57,272 nucleotides of DNA, taken from positions 1 to 57,272 of the forward strand of contig JAWODV010000006.1 of the NCBI GenBank assembly GCA_046483075.1. Direction: 5' to 3'. Below, piece by piece: positions 43,316 through 52,077 of the stretch. The notes beneath the pieces are model-generated. The model worked only from the letters and a program-made list of their open reading frames with translations, was not told the origin of the DNA and searched no databases. This DNA comes from JASMTM01 sp046483075 (GTDB lineage Bacteria; Thermotogota; Thermotogae; Petrotogales; Kosmotogaceae). Within the stretch, counting starts at the first letter, position 1. Each line of letters starts with the position of its first letter. The translations under genes and the position numbers were made by a program.

Positions 43316-44701
43316 ATGCCAAAGAATTTAAATCAGCTTACTCCTAAAAAAATATCTTATGAGCTTGATAAATACATTGTAGGTCAGAATGAAGCCAAAA
43401 AGGCTGTTGCAGTTGCACTAAGGAATAGAATCAGGCGGCAGCGACTTAGTGAAGAAATGCAAAAGGATGTTATTCCTAAGAATATTTTAATGATGGGACC
43501 TACAGGAGTGGGAAAAACTGAAATAGCCAGACGACTGGCTGAACTTTCTGATTCACCATTTATTAAGGTAGAAGCAACACGGTTTACTGAAGTTGGTTAT
43601 GTTGGTAAGAATGTAGAATCTATGATAAGAGAACTTACTGATATAAGCGTCAATATGGTGAAACAGGAACGAATGAAGGAAGTAGAAGAAAAAGCTAAAG
43701 TATTGGTTGAAGATAGAATACTTGAATCACTAGTACCCGGACCGGAAAAGAAAAATCAACCAAAGAACATATTCGATCTATTTCAGGGGACACCCCAACA
43801 AAAAATGAGTTCTGAAGAAGCTCAAAAATATAGAGAAAAAAGAGAACGCTATCGCGAAAAATTGAGATCTGGTGAGCTGGAAGATTATGAAATTGAAATC
43901 GAAGTCGAAGATAAATCAAAACCAATGGTAATGGTTCCTGGGATGGAAGATATGGGTATAGATATGTCAAATATTCTTGGAGATATGGTTCCTAAGAAAA
44001 AGAAAAAGAAAAGACTGAAGATCTCTGAAGCAAGAAAAATGTTACTTCCAATAGAATCTGAAAAACTCCTGGATATGGATAAAGTTCTATCTGAAGCAAT
44101 TAATAGAGTGCAAAATAGAGGAATAGTATTTATAGATGAAATTGATAAGGTAACCGCAAAATCAGGAAGTGAGGGCGCTGGTGTATCAAGAGAAGGCGTT
44201 CAGAGAGATCTTTTGCCAATAATTGAAGGTACCACAGTCAATACAAAACATGGAACAGTAAGAACAGATTATGTGCTTTTTGTTGCAGCTGGTGCCTTCC
44301 ATGCATCAAAACCCTCTGATTTAATTCCTGAATTTCAGGGTCGTTTCCCCATCAGAGTTGAGCTTGACGACTTAACTGAGAAAGATTTCTACAGTATTTT
44401 AACAGAACCCAAAAATGCCATAACAAAGCAATATCAAGCCTTGCTTGAAACGGAAGCTCTTAATATAGAATTTTCAGATGATGGACTCAGGGAAATTGCG
44501 AAAACTGCACACAATTTAAATGAAAGAATTGAAAATATTGGTGCGAGAAGACTTTATACAGTCGTAGAACGAGTTTTAGAAGAGGTTTCTTATGAGGCAC
44601 CCGATATTGAAGAAAGCAAAATCGTAATTGATAGAGAATACGTTCTATCCAAAATCAAAGACATAGCTGCAGATGAGGATCTAAGTTCATTCATTTTATA
44701 A
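43316..44701 (+). CDS. hslU: ATP-dependent protease ATPase subunit HslU
   Basis: This 461-aa AAA+ unfoldase feeds substrates to HslV. It begins with the LTPKKISYELDKYIVGQ segment. Walker A is GPTGVGKTEIARRLA (about residue 61), Walker B is GIVFIDEIDKV, and the pore-side motif RFTEVGYVGKNVES lies between. The intermediate I domain (about residues 110-240) is rich in charged residues. The C-terminus ends in SSFIL, consistent with a tail that docks into HslV. It directly follows hslV, which confirms the pair. Confidence 0.96.
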   Translation: MPKNLNQLTPKKISYELDKYIVGQNEAKKAVAVALRNRIRRQRLSEEMQKDVIPKNILMMGPTGVGKTEIARRLAELSDSPFIKVEATRFTEVGYVGKNVESMIRELTDISVNMVKQERMKEVEEKAKVLVEDRILESLVPGPEKKNQPKNIFDLFQGTPQQKMSSEEAQKYREKRERYREKLRSGELEDYEIEIEVEDKSKPMVMVPGMEDMGIDMSNILGDMVPKKKKKKRLKISEARKMLLPIESEKLLDMDKVLSEAINRVQNRGIVFIDEIDKVTAKSGSEGAGVSREGVQRDLLPIIEGTTVNTKHGTVRTDYVLFVAAGAFHASKPSDLIPEFQGRFPIRVELDDLTEKDFYSILTEPKNAITKQYQALLETEALNIEFSDDGLREIAKTAHNLNERIENIGARRLYTVVERVLEEVSYEAPDIEESKIVIDREYVLSKIKDIAADEDLSSFIL

Positions 44702-44714
44702 AGAGGTAAGAAAA

Positions 44715-45740
44715 ATGCATAGAGAAGAATACGCTTTGCTGGCACTTTCGGGTGATTTAACCGTTAATGAAATTAGTAAATGTATTGAAAAAAAGATAAC
44801 CATTAACGACTTTATGAAAAACAATTTGCCTTTTATTCCTCAGGCAAAACAAAAAAGAGTTTTTTCAAACCTCAAAACAACTGAGAAGTATCTCAAGACT
44901 TATAAATATATCGTTTTCAACGATGAAAGCTACCCGGAACTGTTAAGAGAAACTGATTCTCCTCCACCTGTTTTGTTTTACAAAGGTGATATAAACAAAA
45001 CAAGTGACAAAATGAGCCTTTCAATGGTTGGTTCAAGAAAATCGTCAGCCTATGGATATAATATTGCCCTTTCTTTTGCATCACAAATCGTCAATTACAA
45101 TTTTACTGTTATCAGTGGATTGGCTGCAGGAATAGATGGTGCTTCACATAGAGGTGCCCTGGAAGGCAGTGGAAACACAATAGCAGTTTTGGGATGTGGC
45201 ATTGATAAGGTGTATCCAGCAAGCAACAGAGATCTTTATAGAGCTATTTCAAAAAGAGGTTGTATATTAAGCGAGTACTTGCCTGGAACGCCCCCTATGA
45301 AACATAACTTTCCAAGAAGAAATAGAATAATTGCCGGCTTATCTAAAGCGGTTCTTGTTGTTGAAGCTACAAAGAAAAGTGGATCATTAATAACAGCACG
45401 ATTTGCACTTGATAACGGTAGAGATGTGTATGCTATTCCAGGTGATATAAGAAGAAAAAACTCTTCTGGTACAAACTGGCTAATTCAAAATGGAGCAAAA
45501 TTGATTTCCTCTGTAGAAGATATCCTCGAAGAATATGATGTATTGCGCTCTATATCAACTGAAGAAAACTACAGCGAAAATACGCTAAAAATTATAAAAA
45601 TTCTTGAAAATGGTCCAGCTCATTTTGATGAAATACTAATGGCAACAAAGCTGAAGTACGATGAAATTTTAAATGAGCTTACAAAACTTCAACTGGAAGG
45701 AAAGGCTTATGAAAATGCAGGAAGATGGAGCCTAACCTAA
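44715..45740 (+). CDS. dprA: DNA-processing protein DprA
   Basis: This 341-aa protein loads RecA onto incoming single-stranded DNA during transformation. The Rossmann-like core has SMVGSRKSSAYGYNIA, SGLAAGIDGASHRGAL and AVLGCGIDKVYPASN. FPRRNRIIAGLSKAVLVVEA, KSGSLITARFALD and DVYAIPGDI follow. A short C-terminal winged-helix-like domain (about residues 285-341) ends the protein. It follows hslU by 13 nt. No other competence genes are in the window. Confidence 0.94.
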   Translation: MHREEYALLALSGDLTVNEISKCIEKKITINDFMKNNLPFIPQAKQKRVFSNLKTTEKYLKTYKYIVFNDESYPELLRETDSPPPVLFYKGDINKTSDKMSLSMVGSRKSSAYGYNIALSFASQIVNYNFTVISGLAAGIDGASHRGALEGSGNTIAVLGCGIDKVYPASNRDLYRAISKRGCILSEYLPGTPPMKHNFPRRNRIIAGLSKAVLVVEATKKSGSLITARFALDNGRDVYAIPGDIRRKNSSGTNWLIQNGAKLISSVEDILEEYDVLRSISTEENYSENTLKIIKILENGPAHFDEILMATKLKYDEILNELTKLQLEGKAYENAGRWSLT

Positions 45741-45767
45741 TTTACATAGTAGTTAATCTTTGTATGA

Positions 45768-45776
45768 TGTTATAAT
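45768..45776 (+). promoter_or_regulatory. Extended -10 promoter before fba
   Basis: TGTTATAAT (45768-45776) is a perfect extended -10 element. The best -35 match is badly spaced. The predicted start near 45783 leaves only about 14 nt of leader, enough for the AAAGGAGGG ribosome site. fba-ackA may therefore be expressed independently of the upstream run. Confidence 0.55.
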
Positions 45777-45796
45777 TCATTAAAGGAGGGATTGAA

Positions 45797-46741
45797 ATGT
45801 CGTATGTAAATACCAAAGAAATTCTTGATAAGGCAAGCAAGAATTATTACGGAGTTCCTGCCTTAAATATTAACAACCTCGAGTTTTTTCACGCTATCAT
45901 AGAAGCTGGTATTGAAGAAAATGCTCCTGTAATAATTGAGACTTCTGAAGGAGCATTAAAATATGCCGGGAACGGCGATCAATTTAGAGGAGCCAATTTT
46001 TTTGTAGATCTTGTAAAATCATATGCTGATAGCATCAATATTCCTGTTGCGCTTCATCTTGATCATGGAAAACATTTTGATGTAATTGTGAAAGCAATTA
46101 AGGCTGGATATTCTTCAGTAATGATTGATGCTTCCGAATATCCCTTTAAGGAAAATTTAGAAAAAACAGCAAAAATTGTTGAGATAGCTCATTCAGTTGG
46201 CGTTTCAGTTGAAGCAGAGTTAGGTCGATTGGTGGGTATAGAAGATAATGTAGAAGTAAACGAAAGTGAAGCTGCACTTGTAGTACCAGATGAGGCAAAG
46301 GAATTCGTTGAACGCACTAAAGTTGATTTTCTAGCACCAGCCATAGGAACGAGTCATGGTGCATTTAAATTTAAAGGAGAAGCGAAACTTGATTTTGATC
46401 GTCTCAAAAAAGTTAAATCATTAATAGAGATACCACTTGTACTCCATGGCGCCTCAAGTGTTCCAGAAGATGTCGTGAAACTGGCTGAAAAGTATGGAGC
46501 TAATTTTAAAGGTGCAAAGGGAGTGCCTTCTGAAATACTTGAAAAAACAGTCAAATTTGGTATCAACAAAGTTAATACAGATACCGATTTAAGAATGGCA
46601 TATCTTGCTGGCTTAAGAGAATTTCTAAAAAATGATACAGAAGAATTCGATCCCAGAAAATATTTCAAAACGCCAAAGGCTTATGTAAAGAAAGTTGTTC
46701 AGGACCGCATGAGATTACTTGGATGTTCTGGAAAAGCTTGA
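45797..46741 (+). CDS. fba: Class II fructose-bisphosphate aldolase
   Basis: This 314-aa zinc enzyme cleaves fructose 1,6-bisphosphate in glycolysis. Zinc and substrate residues are in ALHLDHGKHFD, VMIDASEYPFKEN, VEAELGRLVG, GTSHGAFKF and LHGASSVPEDV. KVNTDTDLRMAY closes the barrel. Related bisphosphate aldolases with other ketose substrates share these motifs, but fructose bisphosphate is most likely. AAAGGAGGG lies before the ATG at 45797. ackA follows after 19 nt. Confidence 0.9.
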   Translation: MSYVNTKEILDKASKNYYGVPALNINNLEFFHAIIEAGIEENAPVIIETSEGALKYAGNGDQFRGANFFVDLVKSYADSINIPVALHLDHGKHFDVIVKAIKAGYSSVMIDASEYPFKENLEKTAKIVEIAHSVGVSVEAELGRLVGIEDNVEVNESEAALVVPDEAKEFVERTKVDFLAPAIGTSHGAFKFKGEAKLDFDRLKKVKSLIEIPLVLHGASSVPEDVVKLAEKYGANFKGAKGVPSEILEKTVKFGINKVNTDTDLRMAYLAGLREFLKNDTEEFDPRKYFKTPKAYVKKVVQDRMRLLGCSGKA

Positions 46742-46760
46742 AATATTCGGAGGTGCTTTT

Positions 46761-47990
46761 GTGAAAATACTGGTTATAAATTGTGGGTCATCTTCCATCA
46801 AATATCAACTAATAGAAATGGATAATGAAAAGGTTATTTCAAAAGGTTTGCTTGAAAGAATTGGAATTGATGGATCCCGTTTGAAACATAAGAAAAATAA
46901 TGAAGAATTTGTAATTGAAAAGGATGTTAAAAATCACAAAGAAGGCCTTGGAGTAATAATTAAAACATTGACAGATAAAGAGACTGGAGTTATAAAGAAT
47001 CTTTCAGAGATTGATGCTGTTGGACATAGAGTTGTCCACGGTGGGGAAAGATTTGCTTCTTCAGTAAAAATAAATGAAGATGTAATACAGGAAATTCAGG
47101 CTAATGCCTTCCTTGCGCCTTTACATAATCCTCCAAATATTCAGGGCATAAAAGCAGCTATAGAGTTATTGCCTGATGTGATTCAGGTAGGTGTTTTTGA
47201 TACAGCTTTCCATCAAACTATGCCACCTCAATCATATATATATGCACTTCCGTATGAATACTATAAAGAATATAAGGTAAGAAGATATGGGTTTCATGGC
47301 ACAAGCCACAGATATGTAGCTCAGAGAATAGTAAAATTATTGAACCTTGATATAAAGAATTCAAAACTTATTACAGTTCACGTCGGTAATGGAGCTTCAA
47401 TTGCTGCAGTAAAGAATGGTAAATCATTTGATACGTCAATGGGGTTTACACCACTAGAAGGGCTTGTTATGGGCACCAGATCTGGTGACATTGATCCTGC
47501 GATAGTAACTTTCTTGCAGGAGCAGCTTGAGCTCTCTCCAGAAGAAGTGAACAATATATTGAATAAAAAGAGTGGCATGTTGGGGTTGACCCATGGAAAA
47601 TTTAGCGATATGAGAGAGATTGAAGAAAACGCCATGAAAAATGAAGAAATTTGTAAATTAGCCCATGATATTTATGAATATCGAATTGCAAAATATATTG
47701 GAGCATATGTTGCGGCAATGAATGGTGTTGATGCCATAGCATTCACAGCAGGTGTTGGAGAAAATAGCCCATATTTACGTGCAAATGTAGTAAACAAATA
47801 CTTAGGATTTCTTGGTGCGAAACTTGATGAAGATGAGAACAATTGTCGAGCCTGTGAAAAAGTTATAACAACAAAAGATTCTTGCGTTAAAGTAATGATA
47901 ATTCCAACTAATGAAGAACTGGTGATTGCGAGAGATACAAAAGCCATTGTTGAAAAGGGAATTGATGAAATAAGTGCAACATTAATTTAA
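46761..47990 (+). CDS. ackA: Acetate kinase
   Basis: This 409-aa enzyme makes ATP and acetate from acetyl phosphate, the last step of acetate fermentation. The N-terminal signature VINCGSSSIKYQL is followed by GHRVVHGGERF, GVFDTAFHQTMP and RRYGFHGTSHRYV. VHVGNGASIAAV and TAGVGENSPY complete the ASKHA fold. The GTG at 46761 is chosen for its GGAGGTG site; a longer frame runs back into fba. Phosphotransacetylase is not in the window. A terminator directly follows the gene. Confidence 0.96.
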   Translation: MKILVINCGSSSIKYQLIEMDNEKVISKGLLERIGIDGSRLKHKKNNEEFVIEKDVKNHKEGLGVIIKTLTDKETGVIKNLSEIDAVGHRVVHGGERFASSVKINEDVIQEIQANAFLAPLHNPPNIQGIKAAIELLPDVIQVGVFDTAFHQTMPPQSYIYALPYEYYKEYKVRRYGFHGTSHRYVAQRIVKLLNLDIKNSKLITVHVGNGASIAAVKNGKSFDTSMGFTPLEGLVMGTRSGDIDPAIVTFLQEQLELSPEEVNNILNKKSGMLGLTHGKFSDMREIEENAMKNEEICKLAHDIYEYRIAKYIGAYVAAMNGVDAIAFTAGVGENSPYLRANVVNKYLGFLGAKLDEDENNCRACEKVITTKDSCVKVMIIPTNEELVIARDTKAIVEKGIDEISATLI

Positions 47991-47998
47991 GCCTATTG

Positions 47999-48023
47999 CC
48001 CGTCATTCATGGCGGGTATTTTT
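47999..48023 (+). terminator. Terminator of ackA
   Basis: CCCGTCA (47999-48005) pairs with TGGCGGG (48010-48016) through seven pairs including one G-U, around a 4-nt loop, and is followed by a T-rich tail. It sits before the true start of the next gene and argues against that gene's longer open frame. Confidence 0.8.
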
Positions 48024-48038
48024 GTGAGAGGTGAATTA

Positions 48039-49127
48039 GTGAAAGAATTAGTCCTTGACCCTGATAAAAGAATATTCAAAAAAGGTCAAGATATTTCTAC
48101 ATATTACTTTGTAAAAAGTGGTGGAGTAATTGTAAAATGCAACTCTGATGATGATATATATATCTCAGGTGACCTTGTTGATCCTTTAAGTCTGGTAACT
48201 TCGAAGTCAACAGGTGATGGTTTTTCAGTTGGAAAAACTACACTTATTTCTGCCAGTAAGCCTGAAATCTTTGATTTTCTTTTAAAAAACTCCCGATTAC
48301 TTCAAAAAGCTCTCAATAAAACAATCGAGTTAATTGAAAATTATCACGAAGAATGCGACACTACCCTTCGAACCTTTGAAGAAACAATGGCTCAGATAAT
48401 AAGAAAGAAGCAATTCTTTTTAGAAAAATATTCTCCTCTTCTTTTTGGAGAAAAGCCTCTTTATCGAAAGGCAGTAAAATTGATGCAAAAAAAAGAATAT
48501 ACTTCTTCCATTGATATGTTCAATTCATATCTTGAACAATATCATAATTCACCTCTTGAAAGACCTGTCAAATTATTTTTAGCACTTGGAAAAATGGGTA
48601 CTGGTGAACTAAGCGAGGCTGCAGAATTAATGCTGCAGCTTATAGACACTGAAAATGACCCGGTATCAAAATATGTTAGGCAGTTGTTTAATCTTTTTGA
48701 GATCTGCGAAACTTCCTTCTCCTTAACTTATGGTTTCCCAAAATATAGTGATGAATTCTTAAAACGCCTGGAATCAGAAACGATCAGTCAAAAGGAATCT
48801 GATGAAGCTAAACATGTTCTTGCTGAAGAAGATAAAGCAGCGAAAAAAATCTTTTTTGTTCTTTCAGGAAGCATAAATCTTATGAAAAACCATCATGTTG
48901 GTTTATTCAAACTAAATGAAATTAGAGCTGGGGAATCATTAGGAGAAATTCAGGTTATGTTACGAAATAAATGGGATGTTACGGCAATTGCAAATCCTTC
49001 TACAGAAGTAGCAACATTAAATAGAGATAGATTCTTAAAGATAATATCAAATGAGTCTCCAGAAGATGGTATTACTATTTTGAGATATCTACTTAATTAC
49101 CACAAAGAATACGTTAACGAATTTTAA
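48039..49127 (+). CDS. Protein with two cyclic-nucleotide-binding-like domains around a helical middle
   Basis: This 362-aa protein has CNB-type beta-roll segments at both ends. The N-terminal one is KRIFKKGQDISTYYFVKSG. The C-terminal one is KKIFFVLSGSINLMKN with GESLGEIQVMLRNKW and the DRFLKII helix. The middle (about residues 110-220) is helical, with a TPR-like segment around YTSSIDMFNSYLEQYHNSP. No DNA-binding helix-turn-helix is evident, so it is unlikely to be a CRP-type regulator. The GTG at 48039 follows GAGAGGTG. Its end overlaps panC (convergent) by 4 bp. Ligand and function are unknown. Confidence 0.75.
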   Translation: MKELVLDPDKRIFKKGQDISTYYFVKSGGVIVKCNSDDDIYISGDLVDPLSLVTSKSTGDGFSVGKTTLISASKPEIFDFLLKNSRLLQKALNKTIELIENYHEECDTTLRTFEETMAQIIRKKQFFLEKYSPLLFGEKPLYRKAVKLMQKKEYTSSIDMFNSYLEQYHNSPLERPVKLFLALGKMGTGELSEAAELMLQLIDTENDPVSKYVRQLFNLFEICETSFSLTYGFPKYSDEFLKRLESETISQKESDEAKHVLAEEDKAAKKIFFVLSGSINLMKNHHVGLFKLNEIRAGESLGEIQVMLRNKWDVTAIANPSTEVATLNRDRFLKIISNESPEDGITILRYLLNYHKEYVNEF

Positions 49128-49987
49128 TTCTTTATAACAACTATCTCATTATCAATAAGTCTGGCTTCCCCCACAAATGCTGCTATTGCAATTATTACTT
49201 TATTTCCTGATGCATCTTTGATGTCTTTCAAGATATTCAATGTTTTTTCATCAACTATTTCTATGTAATCAAGCTTTATATGCACGCTGCTGCCAATCAT
49301 TTTTTTTATTATATTTTTGATTTCATTCACATCTGTGTTACCCTTTTCAATAAATTCCTTACCTTTTAGCAGAGCTTTATGGATTAATGGCGCATCTTTT
49401 CGCTCCTCTTTAGACAGATAGATATTTCTTGAACTCATTGCCAATCCATCTTCTTCTCTAACAATAGGCATTTCAACCAGTTCAACTTGGAAATTTAGAT
49501 CTCTAACCATTCTTCTGATTACCCTGAATTGTTGGGCATCCTTTTGCCCAAAGTATACCCGTGTCGGTTGTACTATATTAAAAAGCTTAGAGACTACCGT
49601 GGTGACACCTCTAAAATGCCCCGGTCTCACTTCACCGCACAAAACCTTTGAAATATTGTTTTCTAATACATATGTTGAATGATCAGTATAATACATGTCA
49701 TTTACTCCGGGAGCAAATATATAATCTACACCAAGCTCTTTAAGCAATGTAAAATCCTTCACTTCGTCTCTTGGATACGATTCAAAATCTTCGTTAGGTC
49801 CAAATTGTGTGGGATTTACAAACACACTGGTTGTTACATTATCATTATCTGCAACGGCTTTTCTTACCAGAGAAAGATGACCTTCATGCAAAAAGCCCAT
49901 GGTTGGAACTAGACCATGACTATATTTGCTTGTAATAATGTTATACGAGATTTCTGTCATCTCTGCAGGATTTCTTACTATTTTCAT
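49124..49987 (-). CDS. panC: Pantothenate synthetase
   Basis: This 287-aa ligase joins pantoate and beta-alanine with ATP to give pantothenate. The nucleotidyltransferase motif VPTMGFLHEGHLSLVRKA is near residue 27. VNPTQFGPNEDFESYPRD, YFGQKDAQQFRVIRRMV and LAMSSRNIYLS follow. The length is normal. It is the last gene of a minus-strand trio and follows the GNAT gene by 8 nt. coaE, at the far end of the same pathway, is also in the window. panB and panD are not. Confidence 0.95.
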   Translation of the reverse strand: MKIVRNPAEMTEISYNIITSKYSHGLVPTMGFLHEGHLSLVRKAVADNDNVTTSVFVNPTQFGPNEDFESYPRDEVKDFTLLKELGVDYIFAPGVNDMYYTDHSTYVLENNISKVLCGEVRPGHFRGVTTVVSKLFNIVQPTRVYFGQKDAQQFRVIRRMVRDLNFQVELVEMPIVREEDGLAMSSRNIYLSKEERKDAPLIHKALLKGKEFIEKGNTDVNEIKNIIKKMIGSSVHIKLDYIEIVDEKTLNILKDIKDASGNKVIIAIAAFVGEARLIDNEIVVIKN

Positions 49988-49995
49988 AAAACACC

Positions 49996-50835
49996 TCAGT
50001 GGATTTTATACGTCATTTCATACTGGAGCAATACTGTTTCAAAGTCTAATTCAAAGCATCTGTTATAAATAGGATCTCCTTCTGGAATTGAAGGAAATAG
50101 AACACTCTCCACGTTGGAGAAATATGAAAGAATACCGCACATTAATTCACTATAATCATGCTTCTTGTATGGTCCCATATCAATTATATATACTACTTTA
50201 TCCTTCTCGCCCCAAATAAGGTAACCAATTGTTTCAGAATCCTTTTTTATTAGTGATGACTCGTAATCTTCAAGTGTTGCTAGATACTTTGGCTCACTTT
50301 TCCAGTTAGGTTTTCTATCAAAACGGTTTTGAACTTCAAAAGCAATAGAAACTAGCTCGCCAATATTTTTTCTTGCAAGTTTATAATCAGAACTTTCAGT
50401 TTCTTTTAATCGTTTATAAAGAGAATACAATTTTCTTCTTTCTCTAAATCCATATTTAGAATAAAATTTTACTGCCCTTTCATCCTTGGCTGGAACTTCC
50501 AGACTGATAGATTTCATGCCCTTCCATTTACATACTTCATAAATGTCATCCATAAGCTGAAATCCAATTCCTGCACGTCTGTATTTTTTCTTAACTCCCA
50601 TTAGATAAATTCTACACCGAGATTCTCTCATTGCTAATAAAGCTGTTCCAGCTTTTTCGCCATCTACAATGCAAACCAGCGAATCAGACTCAGAAATATC
50701 GTTTTCTTCAATATCCCTTTTATATGATTCTAAATCCCAAGAAAGAGGTAAAACATAATCCTTAAAAACATCGTTCAATAATTCAACTGTTTCGACCTGT
50801 GAAATTTCATCAAGCTTTTTACATTTTCTTTCCAT
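49996..50835 (-). CDS. GNAT-family N-acetyltransferase with a second, degenerate half
   Basis: This 279-aa protein has a GNAT domain in its first half. The acetyl-CoA-binding motif is GVKKKYRRAGIGFQLMDDI (about residues 80-100) and the closing segment is VKFYSKYGFRERRKLYSL. The second half (about residues 145-280) has a GNAT-like strand pattern, SETIGYLIWGE, but no acetyl-CoA motif, suggesting a tandem fold with one inactive copy. I chose the ATG at 50835, 5 nt after AAAGGGTGG; a GTG three codons upstream overlaps that site. The substrate is unknown. It lies between an uncharacterised gene and panC. Confidence 0.8.
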   Translation of the reverse strand: MERKCKKLDEISQVETVELLNDVFKDYVLPLSWDLESYKRDIEENDISESDSLVCIVDGEKAGTALLAMRESRCRIYLMGVKKKYRRAGIGFQLMDDIYEVCKWKGMKSISLEVPAKDERAVKFYSKYGFRERRKLYSLYKRLKETESSDYKLARKNIGELVSIAFEVQNRFDRKPNWKSEPKYLATLEDYESSLIKKDSETIGYLIWGEKDKVVYIIDMGPYKKHDYSELMCGILSYFSNVESVLFPSIPEGDPIYNRCFELDFETVLLQYEMTYKIH

Positions 50836-50865
50836 TATTTCCACCCTTTTTTTGTTTTATACATT

Positions 50866-51234
50866 TTAATTACCAAATCTTTTGTGCTCTTGAATGAGTT
50901 CTGATAATAATTCCTTTAAAGTCCAATTCATATTGGTTTCAGTTGTTGTCGCAAAAATACAGGATTTACTTTTTATTTTTATACTTTTTATAACCTCATT
51001 TACAGTTTTACCACTTACATTGTGGAATATAATAAAAGAGTTATTTTCTGAAAATGATATTTCTGAATTGGCAACTTTTTTTGGTTCATTGCTAATAATA
51101 TCAGAGATTAACATATCTTCCTTATCTGTACTATCAATAAATTTTAAGCGATCTAAATTCTGATCCTGAATTATTTTTTTTAATTCATTAACATCTATGT
51201 TATAACCTATAATAGCGCTAGAAAACTTCTCCAA
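50866..51234 (-). CDS. Uncharacterised 122-aa protein, possible DUF3783-type C-terminus
   Basis: I do not firmly recognise this protein. The C-terminal part, CIFATTTETNMNWTLKELLSE followed by LIQEH, resembles from memory the DUF3783 domain; the rest is mixed alpha/beta without cysteine motifs or membrane helices. The start is TTG at 51234: an in-frame TGA three codons upstream leaves no other usual start, and GGGAG lies about 9 nt before it. It is the first gene of the trio ending in panC. An extended TGGTAAAAT box (minus strand) near 51273-51265 may be its promoter. Confidence 0.7.
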   Translation of the reverse strand: MEKFSSAIIGYNIDVNELKKIIQDQNLDRLKFIDSTDKEDMLISDIISNEPKKVANSEISFSENNSFIIFHNVSGKTVNEVIKSIKIKSKSCIFATTTETNMNWTLKELLSELIQEHKRFGN

Positions 51235-51446
51235 ATACCATCACTCCCTGTTTAACATAATTCAATTTTACCAGAACATTGCATTTCAAAAAAATGTACC
51301 TTTTAAATACAAAAACATAGAACATAAAAATCGTTGTTAGATGTTAGGTTTTTGGTTTTGGGTGAAAACTTTTGATGCGGAGCCACTATAAAAAGCAAAA
51401 CACGTTGTACGTCAGTATGTTGTGGGTTGTACGCAAGTTCAAAACA

Positions 51447-51640
51447 CGAGAATCCGAGAAGAACCAAAGTGACGAGAATCCGAGAGTAAAAACGTCCAAC
51501 ACTTCGTTTAGTCCATCGAATTGACGATCGAGAAGCGAGATCGGACATCCGACAAAAACCTCTTAAGAAAACGAGAATCGAGATCTGAGATCCGAGACTC
51601 GATGAAAACCTTTCAATAACTAAAATGCGAGAATCCGAGA
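51447..51640 (+). repeat. Three exact copies of a 13-base CGAGAATCCGAGA repeat
   Basis: CGAGAATCCGAGA occurs at 51447-51459, 51473-51485 and 51628-51640. A related stretch of GAGA, CTGAGA and CCGAGA words lies at 51572-51602. The spacing is irregular (13 and 142 bases between copies), so this is not a CRISPR or a simple tandem array. Confidence 0.85.
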
Positions 51641-52077
51641 ATCTGAGATAAAACACTTGAACCATGAATGGTTATCCGGAAAACGATCGAAGCGAAAACC
51701 ATTGATATGCGAGTTATGCTCGGATATGCACTTCGCGGTTAAACATCAAAAATCGGATCTGGTGGCTGGGGTCTAGGGTTTGGTTTATTAAAGATATTAT
51801 AATTGTTTGATTTTTGTATTTGCTTTCCTTCAAGCGGCTCTTTTAGAGCGTCTTGTATTACTAGATCAAGCCTCTTTATTTGAGCGGCTTTTGTTTTCTG
51901 CGTTTGCTTATCTGCAAGCGGCTCTTTTAGAACGTCTTGTATTACCAGATCAAACCTCTCTCTTCGATTGGTTAAATACTCCAATCGGTTCATAAATTTA
52001 ATATTTAAGATGGTTTTAACTGGAGGTGGGTCAAATAATCACTGGTTTTATTAAGGTTTTGTCGGATCTCCGATCTC
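51537..52077. repeat. Inverted pair of 23- to 24-base repeats
   Basis: The plus-strand stretch 51537-51560 and the minus-strand stretch 52077-52055 match except for one substitution and one extra A. They begin GAGATCGGA and end ATCCGACAAAA(A)CC. The copies face each other across about 494 bp that includes the tandem duplication. Confidence 0.8.
51811..51964. repeat. Tandem duplication with 84-bp period
   Basis: Bases 51811-51880 and 51895-51964 align without gaps at 59 of 70 positions; the core CAAGCGGCTCTTTTAG is shared almost exactly. On the minus strand the period keeps the reading frame (28 codons), encoding twice a segment like DLVIQDxLKEPLxxKQxQK. An adjacent perfect inverted repeat, CGATTGG/CCAATCG, lies at 51965-51987. 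Confidence 0.8.

Noticed and set aside
51441..51640. Possible CRISPR array from the repeated 13-mer
   Set aside because: Only three copies exist, with spacings of 13 and 142 bases, a repeat too short for CRISPR, and no cas genes nearby.
51303..51665. 120-aa open frame on the minus strand
   Set aside because: It has no ribosome site, and its residues come from the CGAGA-type repeats, including repeated SRILV words. Not a credible gene.
51739..51993. 84-aa open frame on the minus strand as a gene
   Set aside because: It has no ribosome site or promoter and a composition set by the tandem duplication. Reported as a repeat rather than a CDS.
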